The position numbers and the translations under genes were made by a program. From positions 744,001-808,000 of the forward strand of contig NC_026506.1 of assembly GCF_000182925.2 (NCBI RefSeq): a DNA stretch of 64,000 bases. The letters run 5' to 3'. Positions 40,928-52,016 of the stretch are shown in pieces. Each line of letters begins with the position of its first letter. The first letter of the stretch is position 1. The DNA is from Neurospora crassa OR74A. Its lineage: Eukaryota > Ascomycota > Sordariomycetes > Sordariales > Sordariaceae. The notes below the pieces were generated by a model. It was not told the origin of the DNA, did not search any database, and worked only from the letters and a program-made list of their open reading frames with translations.

Positions 40928-43282
40928 TTTAAAAGATAGAACGAGTTTGGGTATCAAAGGTTGAAGAAACGAGGCAAAGATACGTCACGCTAAACTATCG
41001 GATTGTGTTAGCCAGCAGTGTTATGCAAAAGCAAAACGTGCAGCAGGACCGAAGCGGGGGAGGACAAACTTGAGACCCTGGATAAAAAAGTAGCTCGAGC
41101 GAGGACAGTAGATGATAGGTTCGTTTGATAAGAAGAGAAACGCGGGCCGGCGGCGTGAAAGGAGGAGTGAAGGTGTGATATAAGGAATATGAAGCGGGTA
41201 TCAAAAGGTAAGCTCAGTACCCGGGATTCGGAATAGACTAGAGGAGCTCGAGATCCGCCTGCGGTCCACGCATGTGTAAGTATAGGAGCTTGTAGATCCC
41301 GAATGTATTGGCCCACGATAACAGGACGTCCAATCGTACGGAATGCGGTGTCCGTCTTGTGGAATAACAACTGAAGAGATGGTGAAGACGGATGTTGTTG
41401 AGCTGACCACTGCAGGCGTCTTGTGTGGTTCATCAGCCGGACGAGATGAAATGATTCTTCTCAACCAACCCTCTTTTTCTTCTCAGATCTCAACTCCGAT
41501 ACCAGACCTCTGGAAACCCGATTCCGTTCAGTTGCAATCTTCCAGAAGTAAAAGCTGTAATCTCCTGGAATGCCCGGTATCCTCACCAAGTCCCCGTATC
41601 ATGGTGGACTGGTTTGCAGCTGAACCCCACTGATTCACTTGAGGCTTGCGGGATCCGATGAATCGGGAGGGGCCAAATGTAAGGTCCCAGCGTACAGACA
41701 TCCACAACCACACGCCAAGAATAGACCCGTCACCGACATGAACGGTATTTTCGGAGGCTGGTTGATTCTTTTTGACTTTGTTGTCTAGTGAAGTATCGAG
41801 AGAGATTGGAACTTACCAGGTGGATATGCTTTCCAGGAGGCCGTCGTCTTTGACTCGGCCGTAGTCTGAGATGCGAAAGGCGCAAACTTCGGTTGTGTTA
41901 TTGATATCAGAGCGAGGAGAGGGCACAAGGGATCAGAACAAAAGGATTTCAAGATCAAAATACCTTCACTCTGCAGCTACCCGTCATATTGGGGGGCACC
42001 CGCCGGCTTTTGTAGATGAACTAGATTTCCCCATATTCTCGGACTGGAAAGCCAAACCCTGCTTGTTTCCATAAATCTGTCTGGAGTTTAGTCCAGGATA
42101 AGAAGTGTTTGCTCAACAAAATGCCGGGAAGGCGCTTCTGTCTTCAGCATTGTTACGGTGCATGGCCGAGTGGGAGAAGTTGGGATGCAGACTTTGGGAG
42201 GCACCACCCACGCCCCGGTCAGCCACTGTGAAGAACGCCGGTGGAGGAACCCCTCTCAGCGCCGGAAATATCGAATGGAGGGATGGACCAAGCACAAGAG
42301 CTCTCGCGACTCCGGGAAGCATCATGGGTGTCCCGGTTCCATATCAAATGCATCCACATACATCCGAACCAGAAGGACACGAGGGCGCGAGAAGGGTGCT
42401 TTGCGCAGAAACTTTCTGACAGCTTTGAACCCATCATGGATCACCCATTGTCTGACCTCAAAGTGGCAGATAAGCTTCAGACTTCCCCAAATTGCCAACG
42501 GCGGAGCCGATTCGCCGTCACCGGGAAGCCGGATTCTCGGTACTCTGGTACAACAACAAGGGGGGCAGTCCCTGACGATCGTTCCCTAGCGGCGGTGCGC
42601 TTTGATTCTGCCAGTTCCTATAAGTTTGGCAATAGCCATCAATTCAACAAGCAGCACCCAGACATGACAAGGGAAGAATGACGAAAATCAGTTGTTGAAT
42701 AGCATTATATTGATTCTGCATAGAATGTTACCGAGACTGTTTGGGCCAGGCTCATGGCCAAGGATAGACAAGGAACCAAATGTCTCATGTCCATAAAGAC
42801 AGAACCCAAAAGTCAAAAACCAGGCAAGTAACTAAACCATCGTCAAGTGATGGCATGTAGCACTACTTTCATGCACGAAAGTCCCGAGAGCAAAGAGGAC
42901 TAAAGTGTTTGGTAATAGTAGGGCAAAAAGTTTATCTTGGCACGATAAAATCCTTCAACACATGAGCGTAGGTATATGAGCTCAATGTTGTACACACTAA
43001 TGCCGTTCAAGTTTACAATGAGATGGGGGAATGGGGGATGGGATCGGAAATCCATGGTGAACTGACCTGGGGGGAAGGAAGGTGGGTCTTCATCACACTG
43101 GAAGAAAGCAAAAACTGGGTATCATTTGTTATTCACAACGTCTGAAAGCAACCTTGGGACGTCTGCTACGGCGGAAGTAGGCAGTTCATTTGACCCTGAT
43201 CTGATTTTGGTATGTCCAATACGCCGACCAGTAGTTCGAGGACCATATCCCAACCGTGTTCGATTACACCATTAGGTCAAAT
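40928..43282. other. Intergenic region, 2.4 kb
   Basis: The left end is the promoter and leader of the carbonic anhydrase gene. Overlapping plus-strand frames of 100-146 codons at 42105-42681 share the same bases in three phases and show no domain, so no gene is called. The right end is the 3' flank of the eL8 gene. Confidence 0.5.
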
Positions 43283-44466
43283 TTAGACCTTGATGGCGTT
43301 CTCGAGAGCCTTCTTGCGCTTGGCAATCTTCATCTGGGACTTGACGCCCATGATACCACCACCCCACTGGCGGCGAGCCTGCTCGTTCTTCTCGAGGTAG
43401 CCCTCCTTGATGGCGGAGACGAGCTTGGCGAGCTCGTTCTTGTCCTCAGCGCGGACCTCAGTGAGGGCGAGGACGGCAGCGGTCTAAGACATACTATGTT
43501 AGTTCACTGCATGCTGTCGCCCTGGGATTATCGGATGCTTCATACCTTCTTGTGGACGACAGTGCCGAGACGAGCCTTGCCCTTGATGATGGCATAGGGG
43601 ATGCCCATCTTGCGGCAGAGAGCGGGGAGGAAGACAACGAGCTCGATGGGGTCGACATCGTTGGGGATGAGGACGAGGGAAGCCTTCTTGTTCTCAATGA
43701 GGCCAACAACGTGGTTGAGACCGTACTTGACAACGTAGGGCTTCTTGGAGACATCCTCCTTCTTCTTGCCCTCCTTGATGGCGGTAGCCTCCTGGAGGAG
43801 ACGCTCCTTCTTCTCGGTCTTGGTCTCAGGGCGGTACTTGTTGAGGAGCTTGAAAGCCTGGGCAGCGGTGTTCTTGTCGAGAACCTGCTGGAACTGGGCG
43901 AGCGCAGGGGGGACCTTCAAGCGCATGTTGAGGATCTTCTTCTGGCGCTGGAGGCGGACATACTCAGGCCACTTCACCATGCGCGAGAGGTTGCGCTTGG
44001 GCTGGATAGCCTGGCCAATGCCGAAGTTGCGGGGGCGCTTCTCGATGAGAGGGTTCTGCCTGCATGTTAGCACACCGAGGTTCGACGAGGCAGATGGAGA
44101 TGGAGCTGTTTTTGCTTACCTTGGGCGCCTTCTTGCTGCCAGCCTTACCCTGGGGGAAGGGGGCCGGAGCGGCCTTCTTGCCAGACTTCTGAGGCTATCA
44201 TTGAGAAGAAGACATCAGTAAATGTTTTGGTCCATTTGACTTCAGTCTTCGTTAACTCTAGAGAGTGGCCGGGCAAGCATTTCTGCCATGCACGCGGATC
44301 CAACTCAAGCCAGGTCATCACCCGCGGCCCCGGAGGACCGACGAGCGGAAAACATGCAACTCAATCAGAGATCAAGAGCATTCCCAACATATCCCACATG
44401 CGCGCGCCGTAAAGACGATCGCAGAGGTCGTGAGTATCGAGTCGTAGTCGTTCAGGTGCTTACCAT
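43283..44466 (-). CDS. rpl8: 60S ribosomal protein eL8 (L7a/Rpl8)
   Basis: Four exons read leftward: 44466-44464, 44194-44120, 44055-43546 and 43483-43283, 262 residues. The coding part of the first exon is only the ATG, directly followed by a GTAAGC donor. The mature reading is [20 protein letters not shown]..., then [40 protein letters not shown] and the L7Ae RNA-binding fold with [20 protein letters not shown] and [20 protein letters not shown]. The end [20 protein letters not shown] ... ALENAIKV is typical. The protein sits near the exit tunnel side of the 60S subunit and takes part in early rRNA processing. High expression is expected from family and codon bias. Start codons of this gene and Ncs6 are 547 bases apart. 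Confidence 0.97.
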
Positions 44467-45013
44467 TGTGATTATCGGCGTTGGCTCAGGTTCCTAAGTG
44501 TACGTGAGGTGCAACAGACAAAGATTCAAAATCGAGAATTCCAACGCGCGGAGAAAAAGTGGTGGTGGAATTTTTAGGGTTGGCGGATATTTTGCGGCTG
44601 GTGTCCACTTGGTGGGGGCTGACGAAGAGACAGCTGTGGCTGGACTGGAAAATGAGTGGGGCATGATTACAGCAAGCTTGGCCAGGTCCGTCTTGGGCAA
44701 ACGCCACGGTGTGTCCCTTATCGGCAATCCAGGCAGCTTATCGCATTTTTCTGGTCTGGTCCAGGCCTGTCTTGAACGCTGCAGTGATGCCTTGAGGTTC
44801 CTTCTGTCAGTTTGCCGCCTCTTACACATAATTTGTTGACGACTGCAGCACATCGGCATATCTCAACGTGAAATCAGGTCTGGACACTTGGTTACGCAGC
44901 ACATAATTTTCCCAGCATAAAAAACCCCGTGGACTCAGGCAGGAACTCCTCAAAACAGTATCCGACGACAACCCATCTCAGTCTTTCTCTCAACCCCCTT
45001 CATCTCAGCCAAG
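44467..45013. promoter_or_regulatory. Shared divergent promoter region, eL8 and Ncs6
   Basis: A 547-base gap between outward-facing start codons of two translation genes. No clear TATA box on the eL8 side; CATAAAAAACC near 44917 could serve the Ncs6 side. No separate gene is seen. Confidence 0.4.
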
Positions 45014-46225
45014 ATGGCTCCAGCACTTTGCGCCATCTGCAAAACCGAGCGAGCAAACATCAAGCGGCCAAAGAACCACGCCAGAGTCTGCAAGGGCTGC
45101 TTCCTTACACTCTTCGAGGAAGAGGTCCACCATACCATCGTATCATCTAACCTATTCTACCCCGGCGAGCGAGTGGCTATCGGCGCGTCAGGCGGCAAGG
45201 ACTCAACTGTGCTCGCTTCAGTCCTCAAGACTCTGAACGAACGTTACAACTACGGACTCGAACTCGTTCTACTCAGTATCGATGAAGGCATCAAGGGTTA
45301 CCGAGACGACTCCCTGGAGACGGTCAAGCGAAATGCCGTGCAGTACGACATGCCGTTGAAGATTGTAGGGTACGATGAGCTCTACGGGTGGACGATGGAC
45401 CAGGTCGTGGAGACGATTGGCAAGAAGGGCAACTGCACATACTGCGGCGTCTTCCGACGACAGGCTCTCGATCGTGGGGCCAAAATGCTCGACATCAAGC
45501 ACGTGGTAACGGGACACAACGCCGATGATGTGGCCGAGACGATTCTCATGAACCTACTGCGTGGAGACATGGGACGCCTGGCACGGAGTACGAACATTGT
45601 AACTGGAGACGACAGTTCTGATGTCAAGAGGAGTAAGCCGCTCAAGTATGCTTACGAAAAGGAGATTGTCATGTATGCGTATCACAAGAAGTTGGACTAC
45701 TTTAGCACAGAGTGCATTTACAGCCCGGAGGCGTTCCGTGGCACCGCCAGAGCTCTGATCAAGCAGCTGGAGAGGATACGACCGAGCGCCATCTTGGATA
45801 TTCTCCGTAGCGGCGAGGACATGGCGAGACTAGTACCAGGAGAGTCGGCTTCATCTTGTGGTTGCAAGGGCAAATCCAAGCCACCCGCGGCAACTGCTGC
45901 CGAGGATGATGGTGGCATTGGCGGCTGTGGCTCAAACGGAGCTGCCTCTGGCAACGAGATGGCCGCCATGGAGAAGCAGCTGAGAGAGAACGAGGCTGCC
46001 GAAGAGCTCGAGGTTGATGTCTCAAAGCTCTCCTTGGCCGGCAGGGCAGCGGAATCAGAGACAGATGGTGCAGTTCCGTTGAAGACGAACAAGAACTCCA
46101 AGCCAGTAACACGGCAGACGTTGGGTAACTGCAAGCGCTGCGGTTACATGTCTAGTCAGGAGGTTTGTCAGGCATGCATGCTTTTGGAGGGTCTCAACAA
46201 GAACAGAGCACAGATTCAGATCTGA
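45014..46225 (+). CDS. ncs-6: Cytoplasmic tRNA 2-thiolation protein Ncs6/Ctu1
   Basis: A single exon of 403 residues. With Ncs2 it thiolates the wobble uridine (mcm5s2U34) of tRNAs for Lys, Gln and Glu, using sulfur from Urm1. The ATP pyrophosphatase loop is [15 protein letters not shown] near residues 58-72. Zinc-binding cysteines occur at the N-terminus ([14 protein letters not shown] with VCKGC) and at the C-terminus ([10 protein letters not shown] with VCQAC). The central [17 protein letters not shown] and [19 protein letters not shown] are catalytic hallmarks of the TtcA/CTU1 group. A less conserved Ala/Gly/Glu-rich linker of about 70 residues precedes the C-terminal zinc module. The gene is tail to tail with the complex I subunit gene, with 243 bases between stop codons. 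Confidence 0.97.
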   Translation: MAPALCAICKTERANIKRPKNHARVCKGCFLTLFEEEVHHTIVSSNLFYPGERVAIGASGGKDSTVLASVLKTLNERYNYGLELVLLSIDEGIKGYRDDSLETVKRNAVQYDMPLKIVGYDELYGWTMDQVVETIGKKGNCTYCGVFRRQALDRGAKMLDIKHVVTGHNADDVAETILMNLLRGDMGRLARSTNIVTGDDSSDVKRSKPLKYAYEKEIVMYAYHKKLDYFSTECIYSPEAFRGTARALIKQLERIRPSAILDILRSGEDMARLVPGESASSCGCKGKSKPPAATAAEDDGGIGGCGSNGAASGNEMAAMEKQLRENEAAEELEVDVSKLSLAGRAAESETDGAVPLKTNKNSKPVTRQTLGNCKRCGYMSSQEVCQACMLLEGLNKNRAQIQI

Positions 46226-46468
46226 AAAGTATTCTATACTCTGTGGAAGCACCATTAGGCAGTGCTGTCTACCTAGCCTGTATCTAAGCGTTCTGTTTTC
46301 CCGCACGGCTGGTATGGCCCGAATAGGGCGCCGTATTGATATCGTCGAACGTATCGGTAAGTGGTCGTCGGTGCGGGCCGTCGTGATATCGTTGGTGAGC
46401 CTGGTTCTCTCGATAATCCTCTTGACAATCCGCCCTGGAGGTGGCTGTTTTGAATGTCGGTTGACCAA

Positions 46469-47004
46469 TCACGAAAACCGTTTCTCAACCTGGAAGTGCA
46501 TGTGTCAGTCAGTCCATGTGTATCGCAAAGCTCGGAAATCAAAGCCACATACTCTCCACGGGTTGTTGTACTCAAACCCATAAGGCGCATCTGCGGCATC
46601 TGTTTGCCCTCGTAACCATCCGGTAAGTCTGCGGTCGCGGTCCATCACTATAAAGCACCAATTGTCAGTCGCTGTCAAGGTGGATGTGCGCAAAGGCGCA
46701 TCATGACTCGCGTAGTTCGCAGGTATAAGTGGTGCGTACTTTGCTATACAACAGTTAGCCCATGAGCCCAACGAGTAGCAGAGGGTCTACGCACTCTATC
46801 CCAGGTATCCAACGACCATCTCGCCTTCTTGCCGCCGTTCTGGGCAGTCTTGATGGCAGACAGGCCGGCGCCCGTGACGCCGAACATCTAGGTTTCCGTC
46901 AGCGGGACCCGATCCCCCCCACCCCGCTCCGGGCGCACTGATCCGGTGGAGCTTACCGTGACGATGATGGCATAGGGAATGAGGGCCTCGAATGGGACAG
47001 GCAT
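46469..47004 (-). CDS. NDUFA1: Complex I subunit MWFE (NDUFA1; about 9.5 kDa)
   Basis: Four exons read leftward: 47004-46957, 46887-46791, 46647-46553 and 46489-46469, 86 residues, too split to appear as one open frame. Start MPVPFEALIPYAIIVT, then a membrane segment with GVTGAGLSAI, a lysine-rich turn (NGGKKARW), WDRVLMDRDRRLTGW, which aligns with LMERDRRISG of the human subunit, and the end YNNPWRVEKRFS. The second intron was placed with a GTAGAC donor, because only this keeps the frame and gives the conserved Leu-Met before the charged turn; the donor is weak. The protein is a single-pass accessory subunit of the membrane arm, needed for complex I assembly. The gene diverges from the MYST gene, with 974 bases between start codons. 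Confidence 0.88.
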
Positions 47005-47978
47005 CGCGGCGGTTTTTCTGGACCTAGTCAATTCGGTCAGTCAAGCCGTAACACTATTTTTCGAATTGCTTGGAACCGACCTAAAGTCCTATGTGCAATG
47101 GTATGATTACGTTGTGGCTTCTCTGTTGTGACAATCCGCAGCTAAGCAGTTGCAGTGGCCGGGATACAGGTCCCAAGTTTGGTGATGGGGATGGCAGATG
47201 CCGTGGAGCGTCCACCTTGACGAATTGGCGGAGACGGGCCGCGGATGCCTCAGGCGCTCAAAGAAAGGAAAGTGGAAATCAGCTGTGGAAATGGAAGCTT
47301 TCGGTCGCCTGGGATGTTTCCAGTGGAGCAGAGACCATCCCCCCCACCAACCCGCCTGGACCCGCAGGAGCTGGAAGCTTGGCGGTTGCATTGCCAACTG
47401 ACTAAGCACGTGTACCCTTGCACGTACATCGGCCCGGTAACGTAACCTCGATTGGTAAGGGCGTCTGGAACTCCAAAGGGACGGGCAACTTCTCAGGGAG
47501 AACACTCCGCGAACAAGCACACTGGCACTTCGAGCACTGACTACGGCCCTCCACGACAAAAGAAGCACTACGCGACGCGTCTTTTGACATCATCGACCTA
47601 GTGCGACCGCTGAACAACACGATACACGCAGCCTTGTCCCCCAGATCAGCGCGTTTTCAACCCCCCTTTCGAGCTGTCGCAAACACAATCACCTGCTTCC
47701 AGTAGGCACCAGCGTCTCGCAGCTGCGGCCTCCAAGCACCACAACCACATAGAAGTCTGTCGCCGATACGTAAACTTGGGTCGCCTTTCACTCCTCACCC
47801 ACCTCCAGGCATGATAAGGCCCGAACCACCAACTTCAAGCTAGCTGGTATGAGTGCCCTCTGGCCAGGTTACGCTTGACGAGACTTGCCAAAGGGGTGCC
47901 CGTGCGGGGAAGCCAGGCCGGGTGCTGAGAACAAAGCGGACAACCAACAAGGACAAAACAGAACACACAACACCTGCA
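47005..47978. promoter_or_regulatory. Shared divergent promoter region, MWFE and Sas3-type gene
   Basis: No gene is supported. The right 400 bases are probably the leader of the acetyltransferase mRNA. Open frames up to about 150 codons show no domain. Confidence 0.4.
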
Positions 47979-50900
47979 ATGGCCGACGAACAGCTCAGGG
48001 CGGAGGAGCTGCAGCAGAGCGTCATGATGTCGGAACACCAGGCTGAGGCCAGTACCGCTGACGGGGACGTCGCAATGGTCAACCAAGTCACTATTACCTC
48101 CGACATGTCCAACATCATCGCCAAGCCCGAGCCTAGCGAGGCCGACGAAGACCAAGAGATGCACGATGCACAGGAAGAGAACGACCACCACGACGAGGAA
48201 ATGGGCGAAGGCGACGATGCCGAACACTCGGACCAAGGCAGCCACGACGGCCATGATGACCACGACCACCACGAAGACTCCGGTGATGAGCACGGCGAAG
48301 AAGAGGAACACGACGGTGAAGACCCCGAGGGGTTCGATGAGGATGCCGAGGGAGACGAGGGCGACTCCGTCCACTCCGAGGAACATACCTCGCAACAACA
48401 CCTACCAAGCGTGGAGGAGGATCATGACGATGACGAGGACGACGATGACGAGGGTGTCGGTGCCGTCAAGATAAAACCGGGTGACACTGACCATAGCGAA
48501 AGTGAAAGCGAGGAGGAGGAAGACGACCATTCGTCGGCAAGTTCGGCGAGCGTCAGTGATGCGGAATCCGAGGACGAGGTACACTGGGAAGATGCGGCTG
48601 AGCACGAACCTGCGGGCGACGAGGACGATGATGACGAGGGTTCCGAAAAGGGCGATAGTGGGCTTTGCATGTTCTGCAAGCAAGACGAAGACCACGACCC
48701 GGCCGAGGAATTCGAGGAGTATCTTGCATGTGCAGGATGTGGAGACAACGGTCAGTACATCTTGTTCTGTTGGAATTACGGGATGGATTACGAACTGGTA
48801 CGAGGGAGAGCTAGAAGCTGACGGCTAGTAGCCCACCAGCAGTGTGCAAGGGAAGCGAATGCGTTGGCCAGTGATCAAGGTACGAACTTAATGGAGCCCT
48901 TCCGCATCGACACCATTGATGTTAATTACGTACACTGACCATGACTAGCACTCGACGCCTGGAAATGTCCGAATTGCGCCAGTGAAGAAGGGTCACAAAC
49001 CGCTGCGGGGAAGAATCACGAGCCGACGCAGGTGAACGGGACGGAAACAATTACCCACCCCACCACACGCCGAGCGTCAGCACCCAAACTGGCTAGGGAC
49101 CTTCTGCCTCCTCAAAAACACACAAACCCGGACTCCCACTCCGTCTTCAACCAGCTCGTGCTGGACGAGGATCCTATGGATGGATCCCGCGTACTTAGGA
49201 AACGTAAGACGTCTTCAGTAGAACCCCCAGAGCACATAATCAGCCTTAGGAAGCGACGCCGGAACACCGTGGGCACCGAAGAAGAACCCGATGAGAGCAC
49301 AGCCGGCTACGACGAACAAGCGAGGCCGACATCGGCCCGGTCATTGCGAATTAAGATCTCCAATCCTGCAGCCCCGGTCAACATCGTCAAGAAGACACGA
49401 AGCAGCATCTTGCTGCGCATGCGTGTAGATCCCACCAAGTTACAGCAGATAACATCGCAACCACCCAAGGGGGACAGCAAGCGATCAAGCCGGTCTGCTC
49501 GATCAGGTCGATCCGGCCGTTCAGGACGGTCTGGGCGTAAAACGTCAGGAAGATCAGGTCGGTCGCGCAGGGCGGCCGCAGCAGCTGATGCAATGGAACC
49601 TTCCACGGCACCGTTCGCTAGCACAAGCTATACCCAGCCATTTTATTCCTTCTACGATAAGGAGACGGACGAACTCAAAGGAAAGCCATACGGTGGCATC
49701 CTCACCGACGCCGAGGCGGATACGTCCAAGACACTACCTCAACCCGAGGATCGTCGGCGATTCGATGAAGCGAAGCAAATGGCCGAGGAGGAATGGCGAC
49801 AACGACTCCTGAAGATGCAAGCCGAGATCGAGGCACCAGTCAAGAAGTCCAAGAAGACGGCCGGTCCAGCCAGCCAAATCGAGTGCATCGAGTTCGGAGG
49901 CTGGGAGATCGACACATGGTATGCCGCACCATATCCTGAGGAATACAGCAGGAACCGGGTTCTATATATCTGCGAATTCTGCCTCAAGTACATGAACTCC
50001 GACTATGTGGCATGGAGACATAAGCTTAAGTGCCCCGCAAAACACCCACCAGGCGACGAGATTTATCGCCATGGCTCGATATCCGTCTTCGAGGTCGACG
50101 GACGCAAAAATCCGGTCTACTGCCAGAATCTCTGCTTGCTGGCCAAGCTCTTCCTTGGGTCCAAGACCCTCTATTACGACGTGGAGCCATTTCTCTTCTA
50201 CGTCCTCTGTGAATATGACCAATATGGCTACCATTTCGTCGGATACTTCTCCAAGGAAAAGCGGGCGAGTAGTCAGAACAACGTCTCGTGTATTCTCACC
50301 TTGCCTATCCACCAACGAAAGGGATACGGTAATCTCCTGATCGACTTCTCCTATCTCCTCACCAGGGTCGAGCAAAAGACTGGCTCCCCAGAAAAGCCTC
50401 TTTCCGACATGGGCCTCGTGTCTTACCGGAACTACTGGAGGTTGGTGATGTGCAAGTACCTCCTTGAGCACTGCTCCGGTGATCCCAAGGAGAAGAAAGG
50501 TCTGAGTATCAAGAAGATCTCCGATGACACGGGCCTTACGCCAGACGACGTCATCTCATCACTGGAGGGCTTGAGATGTTTGGTGCGCGATCCCCAGACC
50601 CAACTTTATGCCTTCCGCGTCGACCTACCTTACTGCCGGGAGTACGTCGCAAAGTGGGAGGCCAAGAAATACGTTCAGCTGGAACCAAAAGCCCTCACAT
50701 GGACTCCCTACGTTATGGGCCGGAGCAATGCCACGAACTTTGAGCTTGGACCAGCACTAAACGCCATCGCCCCTAGGGAGGACGACGAGACCAAGCCAAC
50801 GGTTGAAGAAGGAACCGTTCTCAACGGTAATGCTTCTCAGCCTGACGGTCTGGCAAATCAGGTCGAAAAGATGGAGATTGACACCTCAGCTCCAACCATT

Positions 50901-51695
50901 CTCGAGTCAACCGAGCCTAACGAGCTGGGTATCATCCAGCCCGAAGTCATCTCCCCTCGATCTGTCCTCAAAACCAACGGTCTCTTCCCCAATGGCTCCG
51001 TCCACGGTTCTGTCCACCCCAACGATGACCACGACCGGAAAGCTAAGACCGAGCCGGACGCCGATGGCGAAGATAAAGAGAACCCCGACGACTGGATGGC
51101 TCAATACGAGGGCATCCCGCCTACTCGCTTTGAGGTCGTTCCACCGGTCAACACTTCCCGGCGCGGGGCCGGCGTCGACCGCATCCGAAACACTGTTGCC
51201 CGCCTACCAGCCGTTCGCACCAACAGCGGCAGCGCCGCCCGGCCACGAAATCCTCGCCGCACGAGCGGTGTCCGCCGCGTATCTTCAGCCATCAAGCCCC
51301 GCAGTAGCAGCAGCAGCAAGCGCAAAGCAGGTGGCACCGGTCGCGGGCCTGGCCGTTGGCCCAAGGGCACCAAGAAGAGCGACTACGGTAACGCCGAGAG
51401 TGGGCCGGGTTTTCCTCCTGGTTGGTTGGCGAAGCAGAAATCGCTCGATTCTACGACGCCGAAGAAGGAGGGCGAGGAGGGGATGAGGGATACGGTGCAT
51501 GTTACCCCTACTGCGGAGAGCGCCGCCGGTTACAACATGAGCGGTAGTGGCAGTGGGAGTGGGAGCCGGAGTGCCAACTCTTCTGGCGCGAACGGAAACG
51601 GAGAGGACGCTGGGAGTGCCGATAACGGCGACAGCTTTAATGGCGGCGGAGAAGACGAACAAGCAGATATTACCATGAAGGATGACGACAATTAG
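47979..51695 (+). CDS. SAS3: PHD-finger MYST histone acetyltransferase (Sas3/Mst2 type)
   Basis: Three exons, 47979-48750, 48832-48879 and 48949-51695, encode 1188 residues. An acidic N-terminal region (residues 45-225) is followed by a PHD finger built across both introns: CMFCKQDEDHD, CAGCGDNAHQQCAREANALA, then DAWKCPNC. The MYST catalytic domain spans about 580-785: IECIEFGGWEIDTWY, a C2HC zinc finger (YICEFCLKYMNSDYVAWRHK), the acetyl-CoA loop LPIHQRKGYGNLLIDFSYLL, the catalytic-site Cys in NNVSCIL and the Glu in GSPEKPLSDMGL. PHD plus MYST fits the H3-directed NuA3/Mst2 complexes rather than Esa1, which has a chromodomain. The tail has an AT-hook-like GRGPGRWPKG. After the TAG the same frame stays open for 106 codons. 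In-frame codons before 47979 lack an ATG. Confidence 0.92.
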
Positions 51696-52016
51696 GAATC
51701 AGTAGCGTTATCGTGGAGGCCGGAGATGACAATAAGAGGACCAGGAAGTGAAGAAGGAGGAGCAAGGGCCACACCAAGAGGACGGCAGCCAAGGGGAAGA
51801 CCACGGAAAGTGGTAAGGTTTGCGTCTCCGAATCCCTTTTCAGCCGACCGTCCTGCTTCAGCGCCGCCAACCTGGAGAACAAAACCCAATAGAGCATGGT
51901 GGCGTGACCCGGGTTACGGCACTGACGACTCGTATCTGAAGAATGGTGGTGATAATGGTGAGGATGGTCAGGATGATGGTGATGGCGATGGCGATGGCGG
52001 CCATGACGACTCCTGA
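51696..52016 (+). other. 106-codon in-frame open stretch after the Sas3-type stop
   Basis: Immediately after TAG 51693-51695 the frame runs to TGA 52014-52016. The conceptual peptide carries TPRGRQPRGRPRKVVRF, containing an AT-hook core (RGRP), then TWRTKPNRAWWRDPGYGTDD and an acidic Asp/Gly tail. It could be the former C-terminus cut off by a stop, a readthrough product, or chance in purine-rich 3' sequence. No convincing intron would bypass the stop. Confidence 0.35.

Noticed and set aside
42105-42681. Overlapping plus-strand frames of 104-146 codons
   Set aside because: Three phases are open at once, with no domain, no leader-like sequence and no splice pattern.
47853-47978. Upstream start for the MYST gene
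   Set aside because: No ATG in this frame before 47979; the upstream start would be GTG.
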